From positions 1 through 33,802 of the forward strand of contig JAJTYI010000001.1 in NCBI GenBank assembly GCA_021463645.1: 33,802 nucleotides of DNA, in the 5' to 3' direction. Positions 14,655 to 22,904 of this stretch are shown here, piece after piece. The notes below the pieces were generated by a model. It was given only the letters and a program-made list of their open reading frames with translations, searched no databases and was not told where the DNA came from. The stretch's first letter is position 1. Each line of letters opens with the position of its first letter. The position numbers and the translations under genes were made by a program. The DNA is from a bacterium. Lineage in GTDB: Bacteria > Patescibacteriota > Dojkabacteria > B142 > OLB20.

Positions 14655-14689
14655 GTCCCGTGAATCCTCGTAAACTCGGTTTACGGGAC
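14655..14689. repeat. Hairpin of the TCCCGT...ACGGGA type, tRNA-Glu leader
   Basis: GTCCCGT (14655-14661) pairs with ACGGGAC (14683-14689). Alternatively CGTAAAC (14669-14675) pairs with GTTTACG (14679-14685), loop TCG. The two stems compete for the 3' arm. The TCCCGTGAA start and ACGGGA end are the same as in the hairpin beside tRNA-Leu (17-50 read on the minus strand). Confidence 0.6.
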
Positions 14690-14692
14690 AAT

Positions 14693-14741
14693 AGAATTCA
14701 AAAATCCTTACTTCACTTTGTTCGTAAAGATTAAGAATTCT
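14693..14741. repeat. Second hairpin directly before tRNA-Glu
   Basis: AGAATTC (14693-14699) pairs with GAATTCT (14735-14741). AATCCTTAC (14703-14711) continues the stem with GTAAAGATT (14724-14732) with one mismatch. It ends 4 bases before the tRNA 5' end, so it would sit next to the RNase P cut site. Confidence 0.55.
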
Positions 14742-14745
14742 AATT

Positions 14746-14817
14746 GGCCCCATCGTCTAACGGTTAGGACACCGGCTTTTCAAGCCGATAATCGGAGTTC
14801 GATTCTCCGTGGGGTCA
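14746..14817 (+). tRNA. tRNA-Glu (anticodon TTC)
   Basis: The 72-base gene has acceptor GGCCCCA/TGGGGTC (one G-T pair), discriminator A, anticodon loop TTTTCAA with anticodon TTC, and T arm CGGAG-TTCGATT-CTCCG. CCA is not encoded. Its last three bases are shared with the stop codon of the convergent glycosyltransferase gene. Confidence 0.95.
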
Positions 14818-15840
14818 TTTAAATCTAAACCTATAAAAAAAGTTCCCCAAAACCAAACACATAAAAGGATAAACTGGCAACACATACCACGCCAATTTAG
14901 TTTCAACAATCGTAAAAATTACCAATACAGTTACAATTGCTATCATTGAATATCTTACATATTGGATAGAAGATATTTTCCTATTAAATATGGCAAGAAT
15001 CAAAAGTGGCCAGAGTGGATTTACTCGGAAATCTAAGAAGACTTTCAAAATGTACCAGACTGGATGCCCATGACCTTCTATTCCCTCGTTCATTCTCTCT
15101 ATTATATGGTAATTCAGGTAAACATCAGTAAATTCAGAACCATGATTCATAAACATAAACAAATGCCATGGAAGAACAATTATCCCAAAAGCAATTAGCC
15201 CTAAGAATAGTTTGATCAATTCCTTTCTGCTGAATTTCCTTGACGACACAAAGAATAATGAATTAATTGCCAGGAAAATCATAACCAGCGGACCTTTTAC
15301 TAAGAACCCCAATCCAAGTAAGATACAACTTAAGATCCAATATTTTCTTTTCGTTTGTAACAATACAAATGACAAAAAAATTAGTAAAATTTGAAGACCA
15401 TCTAAGTCTGCACTTTTGTATGTGTGAGTACTAAAATAGTCACTAGGGTTTACCAGGATGTTATGCGGTATTAGTGGAAAACTTATTGCTGCAATGAACG
15501 CAGAGGTTTTATTAGTTCTTGTCTTTAGAAATTGATAGATAAGGGCAACAATCGCACTACCAGAAAGGGCACTTGGCAGTCGATAAACCCATATCTCATC
15601 ACCTAGCACATTTGTCAGGAATCTTGTCAGCCAATACCAAATTGGTGGTTTTTCAAAAAATTTTTCACTTTGAAAACTTAAATAAATTCCACTACTCTCT
15701 TGCACCACTTGTATATTGGTGTATTCATCCCATCTTTCGACATCCCTTTCTCCTAGATTAAGAATGAGTATCAATCCACAAAAAAGTAGAAGCAACAACA
15801 ATAGTTTATCTATACTTTTGAGTAAATTGAGGAATTTCAT
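14815..15840 (-). CDS. PMT/ArnT-type membrane glycosyltransferase
   Basis: A 341-residue polytopic membrane protein of the GT39/GT83 (PMT_2, ArnT-like) group, which moves a sugar from a polyprenyl-phosphate donor to lipids or proteins on the outer face of the membrane. After the first helix, the expected external acidic pair lies in ERWDEY (Asp38-Glu39), with SEKFFEKPPIWYWL (59-71), LPSALSG and GLGFLVKGPL, all typical. About nine hydrophobic helices follow. Known members reach 500 residues or more; here the C-terminal soluble domain is missing. The ATG at 15840 is chosen because the longer TTG start (15885) overlaps the upstream gene. It starts 5 bases after that gene's stop, so it is in the same operon. 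The TGA stop overlaps tRNA-Glu. Confidence 0.85.
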   Translation of the reverse strand: MKFLNLLKSIDKLLLLLLLFCGLILILNLGERDVERWDEYTNIQVVQESSGIYLSFQSEKFFEKPPIWYWLTRFLTNVLGDEIWVYRLPSALSGSAIVALIYQFLKTRTNKTSAFIAAISFPLIPHNILVNPSDYFSTHTYKSADLDGLQILLIFLSFVLLQTKRKYWILSCILLGLGFLVKGPLVMIFLAINSLFFVSSRKFSRKELIKLFLGLIAFGIIVLPWHLFMFMNHGSEFTDVYLNYHIIERMNEGIEGHGHPVWYILKVFLDFRVNPLWPLLILAIFNRKISSIQYVRYSMIAIVTVLVIFTIVETKLAWYVLPVYPFMCLVLGNFFYRFRFK

Positions 15841-15845
15841 AATTC

Positions 15846-17930
15846 TTAGTAAACCACAACACCAGAGTTGTTGAATACTGACCAAAGTGAATCAAATTGA
15901 GAGGTGCTTACGGTCCATACACCACGATTGGTGTCATGTAATATCACTTGTGTCGGATTTTCCATATCACCTTTCCAACCTGCCACAACGAAAGAGTGCA
16001 TTCCCGCAATCGCATAGATTGATTGACCACCTGGAGTTTTCCAGGAAATATTGGTGCCAACAGCCCCATTTGGAGATGAGCTATATCCGTTGTGAGCCCA
16101 AACTATGACTGGATTCCCTTTCGAGACTTCTGTTAGTAATGCAGTTCTATTCCAACCAGTTTTGACTGCAGTTGATCGATATTTGTTAATAAATGCGCTG
16201 ATTGGTGACCAATACACACCGTAACCCTTCGGATTTCCACTAATATCGCCAACAAAACCAGAATTAGGATTTCCCCAAATTCGATTACCATCACTTTCAC
16301 TATATGGAGTCGGATCTTTTGGGATAGAAGCATAAACTGATTCAGTGGAAAGTGAAACACCACGATAACCCAAAGCAATCCTAGTAGCATCAATATTGCA
16401 AGAAAAACTATTCTTCTGATAAATAACTGGTAAGTCTAGCTTGAAACTCTCTGGTTTTGTTGTGAATTTAAATGTTCTAGTCTGAACCGAGTCCACACCC
16501 CTGATTGATTTTATTCCCGGACTAATCGTAACGGTATAAGCTGTATTGTAAGATAAGTCTGCATTAGGATTGAATGTCATTGTATTTCCGTTCCAGGAAA
16601 ATGCACCTTCGACTGCAGGACTGACAGAGAATTTGCTCTGTGCAGAGGCTCTATCAGCCTCTTGGTTGAAACTGACACTAATGTTAGTTCCTAAGGAGAT
16701 GTTTGTCGCACCATTTCCAGGGGTGTTTCCAGAGACTACGAGTTTTCCAATTGTAGAAAACGAATTCTCTATCACTCTTTCTATTACCCCTCCTTTTACA
16801 CTTTTCAGACCTTTCTCCAGTTTTATCAAATATTTCGTCTCTTTGGCTAAACCGTTATGCTTGAATTGTAATGTCTTTGCATCAGGCCAGATGATTTCCC
16901 CAGCTACTGCTGGTTCTATTTTAAATAATTCTCCAACTGAATCTGGCAACATATCTTCTTCAAAGACAATTTTTATCTCAGTGTCACTGAACAAACCTTC
17001 TCCAGTAGGTGAGATAGTCTGCACAAGAGGCTCTTTTATTGTTTTGAATTTTCCTTTAAGAATTTCTTCGGGTTCTTTTCTTTCAATAATTTCATCTTTT
17101 TCGAGGTCATACCTAAGCAAAGTTCTATTAATTTGATATTGATATTCTTGTGTTTGAGCTAAGTTATTAACAAATTTAATAGTAAGGACATTATCATTTT
17201 GTTCAAGCTCATATTGAACCTCAGGAGTGAACTTTATCTCCCACTCTGTATATTTATCCAGAGGTCGATCAAAAGTAAGCTTGATTGGCTCAGATACAGC
17301 GACATCCGCAGCTTCATTCTCTGGGTCAATACTCTCTAATTTCTGTGAAGGAACTGTGAATGTATTCGTACTAAACTCCCATCCACCTGCTTTCATTGCG
17401 GTTGGATTTTTGATTCCAGCGTAATATATGAACAACTTAGTTTCATCAAAAAATGTTTCTTGCGGATAAAATGTAACTCGCCTTTTAAACATAGGTAACC
17501 AGTCATAAACGGGTTCGTTTTTCCATTCGCCCTTTATTTCAGGGAAAATATAAGGTTTCATATCACCTTCTTTGATTGGTCGGTCAAACAATACGCTTAC
17601 ATTTCCGTTATTCTGGTCATAGAGAACATCATCATCAGGATATTCACTTATTGGATAAGGACTTTTAGAGAGATCCTTATACAAAATTACTACGGAAGCA
17701 ATAAGTAGTATATTTAATGGTATTAAAGCAAATTTGTAGAACAAGTACCCTAATCTTTTAATTTTCAGCTTAATCAGTGAAGGTTTCTTTGAGTCATTTT
17801 CAGATGTTTTGAAAATATTGGGGTTTATAGTGTTTAGACTTTCCGCTTTTTTCAACCGTCTAGCTTTTCGTCTGCGCAGTAAAAAGATAATTATCCATAC
17901 GAAATTAGATAATAGCAAAACCACAACCAT
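15846..17930 (-). CDS. Membrane-anchored Big_5/Ig-like and C39-like peptidase protein
   Basis: A 694-residue envelope protein. Two hydrophobic stretches (about 2-18 and 66-84) flank a basic cytosolic piece. Outside, there are bacterial Ig-like (Big_5/SbsA) modules: about 195-270, 305-395 and 400-492, each with the pattern of sequence problems 'P.....v.....i.v.F...' and a closing 'F.t'. The C-terminus is a C39-like (Peptidase_C39_2) domain with Cys511 (NSFSCNIDA), His645 (AGMHSFVVAGW) and Asp666 (ILHDTN) as the probable triad. Such proteins can cleave peptides, process cell-wall proteins or bind them. The start ATG at 17930 has AGGA directly before it. It sits between the acyltransferase-deacetylase gene and the glycosyltransferase in the same direction. 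Confidence 0.82.
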   Translation of the reverse strand: MVVVLLLSNFVWIIIFLLRRRKARRLKKAESLNTINPNIFKTSENDSKKPSLIKLKIKRLGYLFYKFALIPLNILLIASVVILYKDLSKSPYPISEYPDDDVLYDQNNGNVSVLFDRPIKEGDMKPYIFPEIKGEWKNEPVYDWLPMFKRRVTFYPQETFFDETKLFIYYAGIKNPTAMKAGGWEFSTNTFTVPSQKLESIDPENEAADVAVSEPIKLTFDRPLDKYTEWEIKFTPEVQYELEQNDNVLTIKFVNNLAQTQEYQYQINRTLLRYDLEKDEIIERKEPEEILKGKFKTIKEPLVQTISPTGEGLFSDTEIKIVFEEDMLPDSVGELFKIEPAVAGEIIWPDAKTLQFKHNGLAKETKYLIKLEKGLKSVKGGVIERVIENSFSTIGKLVVSGNTPGNGATNISLGTNISVSFNQEADRASAQSKFSVSPAVEGAFSWNGNTMTFNPNADLSYNTAYTVTISPGIKSIRGVDSVQTRTFKFTTKPESFKLDLPVIYQKNSFSCNIDATRIALGYRGVSLSTESVYASIPKDPTPYSESDGNRIWGNPNSGFVGDISGNPKGYGVYWSPISAFINKYRSTAVKTGWNRTALLTEVSKGNPVIVWAHNGYSSSPNGAVGTNISWKTPGGQSIYAIAGMHSFVVAGWKGDMENPTQVILHDTNRGVWTVSTSQFDSLWSVFNNSGVVVY

Positions 17931-18102
17931 TCCTATGAAAAGAATAAATGCGTGTTCGAAAGTGATAGTGTCAGATATTAATGCTAAAGAAATTTTATTA
18001 CATTAATAAGTAATTAATTTCACGGAAATAATATACTAACACGAATTGGAATGCGATTTTAATAGGATAAGATTAGCTTTTATGTGAATTTTGAAACGAA
18101 TT

Positions 18103-20997
18103 TTAATCGTCTTTGTCGATAGTACTCAGGGTATTCTCCAATGTAGAGTATATAACTGGACCGTTATCATTTTCATATTTCATTAGCTCAATATAATCAA
18201 AAATCCTTTCCATATCTGACTGATCTAATTTTGTAAACCAATGTGGATGGCTAAGATAGGTTACGACTTGAGATTGTTCAAGTGGTATAGATTTGTAATT
18301 ATCATCGAACTTATCTCTCAATATTTCGAAGTCCCTATTCGTGCTATCCATACCATTGTTAGGATATTCCCAAATGTTTAAAAATGGTTCTGCTGAGATA
18401 TTCTGATCCAATAGCGAAGGTTTGTAAGGTTGAGTCGTAGAACTCAGCGTCCATGGATTCTCGATTTTATTTGGACCGTAAATTATCGCTTCACGACCTG
18501 ATGAATCGATTTTAAAGTCTAAATCGGCTAATACTCGTAAATTTTCCTCGTCAATAAACCATCCACCTGCACGATAAGAAACAGGCTCCGGTAGTCCATT
18601 TACTGCATATTGCTCTAGTGACCATTCGATAATTTGTTTGAATTCATCATACTCATAAGCAGTAGTAAGTACATCATGACCATTTTCTCTTCCACCCCAC
18701 CTTGGCTCTGTTTTGGGCTCCAATCCAATCTTCGAAATCATATCTTGATGCATATGAAGGTGTAGAGCGATTTCGTCTCCTCTATTTTTCTGACCTAATT
18801 TAATCCACTCCACCATTCGAGTAATTCTTGCTGGACTTATCTCACTTGCAGCAAAGATTCTAGGATTGAAAAATGTCGTCATTGGCATGCCGTACTTAGC
18901 AGTTATTTCATCCATCACTCTTAAATTATCCTCGCTAACATCATATCCTTCCCAGTCCATCGTCCAAGTTACAAATAATGGATAGCTTACATTGAAAGTG
19001 AGTGTGTCACTTTCGTAATTTTTACCCTGAACAACAGTTTTTATAGAATATTTCCCCGGTTCAAGGTCTTCTGTCGGAAGTTGTAGTTCATAAATTTTTT
19101 CGTCAATTTTAGGTGGTCTGTATTTATTTTCAACGTCTTCAGGATCCGTAACAATAACCGAAACAATGTCATCAGTAATTACTTCGTTTGTCGTAAGCTG
19201 AATTTTATATAATACATTTTTATCATCAGGAGAGACTTTATCGTAATCTTTCAAATACCATGCTCTTGAAAGATTTGTGACAATTAAAGCACTATTTTCT
19301 TCACCTTGAGTGACTTTGAATTTGAGTGTTTTCAACAAAGGTTTGCTCAACTCCGTCGTGTCAGAATCAAGCTGTTTATTTCCATAATATAAGTAATAAT
19401 TCCCGACTGATGCTTCTGGAGCTAGATTCTCATTTAATTGAAAATATATCTTAGTAGTTGAAGTATTGATTTCTTCTAGAAACACAGCCTGTTCCCGATA
19501 ATCACCTTCACCTAGATAAACGATAGCTAAATCATCTCCATTTATCGAGCTTTTTTGTTTTTGCACCAATTCACTATGATCAACTTGGAGGACAACCCAG
19601 CTGTCTTTGGGTAATAAATGTTCACTATCGGTATTCTTAATCGTTAACTCGGAATTGTATTTATAATCTTTATTCCACCAGATGATTTCCTCTTCTTTTT
19701 CAGGTGCAACATAACCTTTTACCACTCCCTCTTCGACTGATGATAATTTTGTATCATCGGAAACATTTACCCTTGTATAAACAATGAAAGCAAGCGCGAA
19801 TACTAAAAGAAGAGCAATTGTTCTATATGCGTATTTAATCATTATTTCTAATCTCTGGCTAATTATACCATTTATCCTTGATTCAAGTTGTAGCTTGGGC
19901 AATATGAAAAATCTCTTCATTGTATAAACTAAAACGCTAACTACTAAAGTCAAAGTACAAAATCCAAGAAAAACCAGAATCACATTTCCTGTTTTAGTAC
20001 CAATGAAAGTTTTATACGACTCCAAAAGAAGTATGTGTAAAACATAGAAATCCAGTGGGTTTTTCCCGATAAACTCAATAATTGATGTTTTAGATTGTTT
20101 ATTGTTAATAAATAGATTGAAAAATTTATTAATAATAATGACAAGCTGAACAAAAACTAAGCCTATTATCAGGAAGCTAACAGAAGGAGGCCATCTTTGT
20201 AGGAAAATGTAACCTTCTCCAACAACTGGTTGCCAAGTTTTTGTTACTGCAAAAAATAGTGTTAATAAACTGATAAATAGAAGCTGTAGAATCCAGCTGA
20301 TTTTGAATTTAGATTTTCCACCCATTAACTCAGAACCAAATTTCATCCCAAATAAATATATGGGGAAATATTGAAAAACTGGGAATTGATAACCCTGTTC
20401 GTGCCCAACAAATAAAGATTTGTAATGATTGAGATCAACACCTAGGTCTATTTGATATAGCAACATTCCGAGGATATATGCATTTATTCCGAACAAAATA
20501 ACTACGAAAGAATTCTTTATGATTAGCTTATAGACTCTACCGAAGAATACAAGTGACAAACTTAATATTAAAAATGCTATTAGGAATTCTGTATATGTTG
20601 GAATTAATTTGAAAATTAAAATATTGGGTACAATTTCTATTAAAATATCCAAATTTAGTGCTTTCTGGTCTAGTAAGCTAAGTAATATGGCTACAGAATA
20701 ATAAATCAGTAGAAATTGAAAGGTTTTTATTAGTATGTGTAATTTTTTCTTCTGCCAAAGGTCAGATTCGCTAGCAAGGTCAACATTAGCAATGTAGTTA
20801 GACGCTCCAGAAACATAGATAAATGTTGTGAAGGCAACTGTCGCAGTAAACCAGCGTGTGAAATCCACACTAAGTGAATTCCCGTTATAGAAGAAATCAA
20901 TACTATGGGAGACAAACATTAGAAGTACTGCCAAGCCTCTAACTTTATCGATTATTGGGAATCTTTTTTTACTTGTTATTATTACGTGTTTTGACAT
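18103..20997 (-). CDS. Fusion: membrane acyltransferase, DUF2341-like, polysaccharide deacetylase
   Basis: A 964-residue protein from ATG 20997 (a TTG at 21051 would add 18 residues). Numbering here is from that TTG. Residues 31-385 form a membrane acyltransferase of the OpgC/heparan-glucosaminide N-acetyltransferase type: RFPIIDKVRGLAVLLMFVSH, then about ten helices. A further helix (409-426) leads to a DUF2341-like beta module (458-560, WWNKDYKYNSEL to NYYLYYGN) and a second beta domain (575-690). The C-terminus (693-982) is a NodB/CE4-like deacetylase with Asp699 (TWTMDWEG), HLHMHQD (764-770), YRAGGW (826-831) and SHPHW (934-938). Acyl transfer and deacetylation would thus act on the same polymer from one chain. 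It heads a minus-strand envelope cluster. Confidence 0.83.
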   Translation of the reverse strand: MSKHVIITSKKRFPIIDKVRGLAVLLMFVSHSIDFFYNGNSLSVDFTRWFTATVAFTTFIYVSGASNYIANVDLASESDLWQKKKLHILIKTFQFLLIYYSVAILLSLLDQKALNLDILIEIVPNILIFKLIPTYTEFLIAFLILSLSLVFFGRVYKLIIKNSFVVILFGINAYILGMLLYQIDLGVDLNHYKSLFVGHEQGYQFPVFQYFPIYLFGMKFGSELMGGKSKFKISWILQLLFISLLTLFFAVTKTWQPVVGEGYIFLQRWPPSVSFLIIGLVFVQLVIIINKFFNLFINNKQSKTSIIEFIGKNPLDFYVLHILLLESYKTFIGTKTGNVILVFLGFCTLTLVVSVLVYTMKRFFILPKLQLESRINGIISQRLEIMIKYAYRTIALLLVFALAFIVYTRVNVSDDTKLSSVEEGVVKGYVAPEKEEEIIWWNKDYKYNSELTIKNTDSEHLLPKDSWVVLQVDHSELVQKQKSSINGDDLAIVYLGEGDYREQAVFLEEINTSTTKIYFQLNENLAPEASVGNYYLYYGNKQLDSDTTELSKPLLKTLKFKVTQGEENSALIVTNLSRAWYLKDYDKVSPDDKNVLYKIQLTTNEVITDDIVSVIVTDPEDVENKYRPPKIDEKIYELQLPTEDLEPGKYSIKTVVQGKNYESDTLTFNVSYPLFVTWTMDWEGYDVSEDNLRVMDEITAKYGMPMTTFFNPRIFAASEISPARITRMVEWIKLGQKNRGDEIALHLHMHQDMISKIGLEPKTEPRWGGRENGHDVLTTAYEYDEFKQIIEWSLEQYAVNGLPEPVSYRAGGWFIDEENLRVLADLDFKIDSSGREAIIYGPNKIENPWTLSSTTQPYKPSLLDQNISAEPFLNIWEYPNNGMDSTNRDFEILRDKFDDNYKSIPLEQSQVVTYLSHPHWFTKLDQSDMERIFDYIELMKYENDNGPVIYSTLENTLSTIDKDD

Positions 20998-21381
20998 TAT
21001 TATATTTAGTATATGGGACGGAAAAATTCGTGTAAAGTTAAGAGTTTTCAACTTAAAGACGAATTTACATTAAGCAGGTCTGGTTATATAAGTTATAACC
21101 TTGAGTCAACTTCAAAGCAAAGGTAAAATTAAATAATTTAAGGAAGACAATTATTGCAGAGCAAAAACACTTCGTTAAGTCGAATACACAACAAATACAT
21201 CGTATTTCCTGATTATCTCCTCTACTGGAACTTCACAAAAGTGTTCTGATGGTTCCACTGTTTCGATAATTTATTAATAAAGCTGAATTTCTGGTGATTA
21301 CTTAAATAGATATTTTTCAAATCAACTTTCTGTTCTGATACCAATCTATATCTATACTCTTACCTTTAGAAGTTATTATAA
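20998..21381. other. Intergenic region upstream of the fusion gene
   Basis: About 380 bases without a convincing gene. It includes the palindrome at 21082-21100 with a promoter-like pattern, and AT-rich sequence otherwise. On the minus strand it would be the promoter and leader of the fusion gene. Only very short frames (about 20 codons) occur. Confidence 0.5.
21082..21109 (-). promoter_or_regulatory. Promoter-like site overlapping a perfect palindrome
   Basis: GGTTATA-TAAGT-TATAACC (21082-21100) is a perfect 7-bp inverted repeat with a 5-base spacer. On the minus strand TTGACT (21109-21104) lies directly upstream, and TATAAC (21088-21083), inside the palindrome, follows after 15 bases. A dimeric repressor bound here would cover the -10. 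The spacer is short, so the promoter call is tentative. Confidence 0.4.
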
Positions 21382-22698
21382 TTATCTTAATGAGGGAAAT
21401 GTGGGAAATGAGGGAAATGTGGGAAGTATGTGGATGTTTGCACCGACGATATCCCTTCTATAAGTTTCAATATATCTTTTCATAATTTCACTAAATCTCT
21501 CGTTTTCTTCAGCTCCACCCTCAAGTGTTGTTGCACGAATATCCTCTTGAATTTGTAACAATTCATTTCTTTCATCAGCATCGACATCCAATCGCTTTCT
21601 ATCACCTTGCGATATCACATTGGCAATTATGCCACGTTGATTTTCGGGAATACTTGCTTCGGGAAGATTAGCTGTAATCTTTAGCAATTTGTTTACCATC
21701 AGCTCGTTCTTTTCTGTATCATAAATTGAATCTATGTAGTAAATACCATCCTTCAATACAACCATTTCCCTTGAAAGATATTGAGTAGTATCATTTATTA
21801 AAATATTGTCATCATAGATTTTACATCTCCCCGTATCAGCTAATATAACTTCAACCAAGGGTCTAGTTTCACTTGTAGTCAATGCAGATTTAGGTCTTTG
21901 TTTATTCCATCTATCCATATTGTGTGTAAAGTCATCAATCAATGCTTCGTCCTGACTTTTCTTGATTTTCCCATGTAACTTACCAAAAATTGCATATTCG
22001 GTACTCAACATTAGTTTTACCATCTGAGGAGGATACTTATTCAACAAATACAGAATCCAGTATTGATGATAGAATTCTCCCATCCTATTATTTATGTCTT
22101 TGTCTGGATCCTGCGATGAACCATCTGGAAAGGGAAGACTAGGACTAATAGGTACAAACACATCCGAAAAATATCTAGCCTCAAGTAATTTATCACCTAT
22201 TTTAATCAAACTCCTCCTCCTTTGCTTTTCTCTTAGTTCAGAATGAAAAAATAGCATTGTGTCCCTTAATGCTGAAGTTATATTTCCATCATGTACTTCC
22301 AACATAAATCCAAAAAGGTCCGAATGATTTAATTTGGCCCCCTTAATACGCTGTTTATCCTCCAGCCAATTATGAATTAATGCGATAGGGTTTGCAATAT
22401 TATCGTGCTGGATAACATTGTATACATCACTCCCCCTATCAATTCCAGTCTGTAATCCTTCTTCAAGCACCGTATTAGACCTCTCTCTGTTATATTTTCC
22501 TGCATACGCATCTAATATGGTTGAAATATTTCCAGGGTAAGTAGATACTCCTTCCAAATTAGTCGCTCCTTGTTTAGCAAAAATCGCAGACTTTCCATTC
22601 CTACTTTCGTATTGATCAATTTGGTCGATTACATCCTTAAATATTGAGTTTGTGCGGATATTCATTTCAGGACTTTCAGGGTTTCTATCAACACTCAT
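21382..22698 (-). CDS. Hypothetical soluble protein with FPS/FPT repeat tail
   Basis: A 438-residue protein I do not recognise. It has no signal peptide or membrane segment. It is polar, mostly helical in look in the first 260 residues (GEFYHQYWILYLLNKYPPQMV) with a beta-rich stretch at about 275-335 (LADTGRCKIYDDNILI, VVLKDGIYYIDSIYD). The end is LPTFPSFPTFPSLR, encoded by four 9-base tandem repeats. It is divergent from the YdeI-like gene and ends 381 bases before the fusion-gene start. Like the unknown protein at 3523-4881 it is about 440 residues and charged, but no similarity is evident. Function unknown. Confidence 0.72.
   Translation of the reverse strand: MSVDRNPESPEMNIRTNSIFKDVIDQIDQYESRNGKSAIFAKQGATNLEGVSTYPGNISTILDAYAGKYNRERSNTVLEEGLQTGIDRGSDVYNVIQHDNIANPIALIHNWLEDKQRIKGAKLNHSDLFGFMLEVHDGNITSALRDTMLFFHSELREKQRRRSLIKIGDKLLEARYFSDVFVPISPSLPFPDGSSQDPDKDINNRMGEFYHQYWILYLLNKYPPQMVKLMLSTEYAIFGKLHGKIKKSQDEALIDDFTHNMDRWNKQRPKSALTTSETRPLVEVILADTGRCKIYDDNILINDTTQYLSREMVVLKDGIYYIDSIYDTEKNELMVNKLLKITANLPEASIPENQRGIIANVISQGDRKRLDVDADERNELLQIQEDIRATTLEGGAEENERFSEIMKRYIETYRRDIVGANIHILPTFPSFPTFPSLR
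21392..21427. repeat. Four 9-bp tandem repeats at a gene 3' end
   Basis: Units GAGGGAAAT, GTGGGAAAT, GAGGGAAAT and GTGGGAAGT, i.e. an 18-bp unit twice. They encode, on the minus strand, the Phe-Pro-Ser/Phe-Pro-Thr tail of the unknown protein. Copy number could vary by slippage without frame change. Confidence 0.8.
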
Positions 22699-22852
22699 AG
22701 TTTTTAAGTACTTAGATTATTTCTTACATATAATTTTTAATTTTATCATTCATACTATTATAAGCAACATAGAATAGTTTTGAACCATATAGACTAAATG
22801 AAAAATTTTTAATGATTAGAATCAGGATATAATTTATAAGTCACAAAATTGA

Positions 22853-22881
22853 TTGAGTACATAATCATAATTGATTATAAT
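22853..22881 (+). promoter_or_regulatory. Promoter of the YdeI-like gene
   Basis: TTGAGT (22853-22858), exactly 17 bases, then a perfect TATAAT (22876-22881). It gives a leader of about 17 bases before the ATG at 22905. This is the best sigma-70-type match in the window. Confidence 0.6.
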
Positions 22882-22904
22882 TTATTTTATTTTACACTGT
22901 AATT

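Noticed and set aside
14602-14745. T-box or other known riboswitch before tRNA-Glu
   Set aside because: No T-box consensus or specifier loop seen, and T-boxes control aminoacyl-tRNA synthetase or amino-acid genes, not tRNA genes.
16570-17136. 188-codon plus-strand frame antisense to the Big_5/C39 gene
   Set aside because: It is the mirror of a gene with clear domains, and its translation is Ser/Pro/Phe-rich, typical of an antisense shadow.
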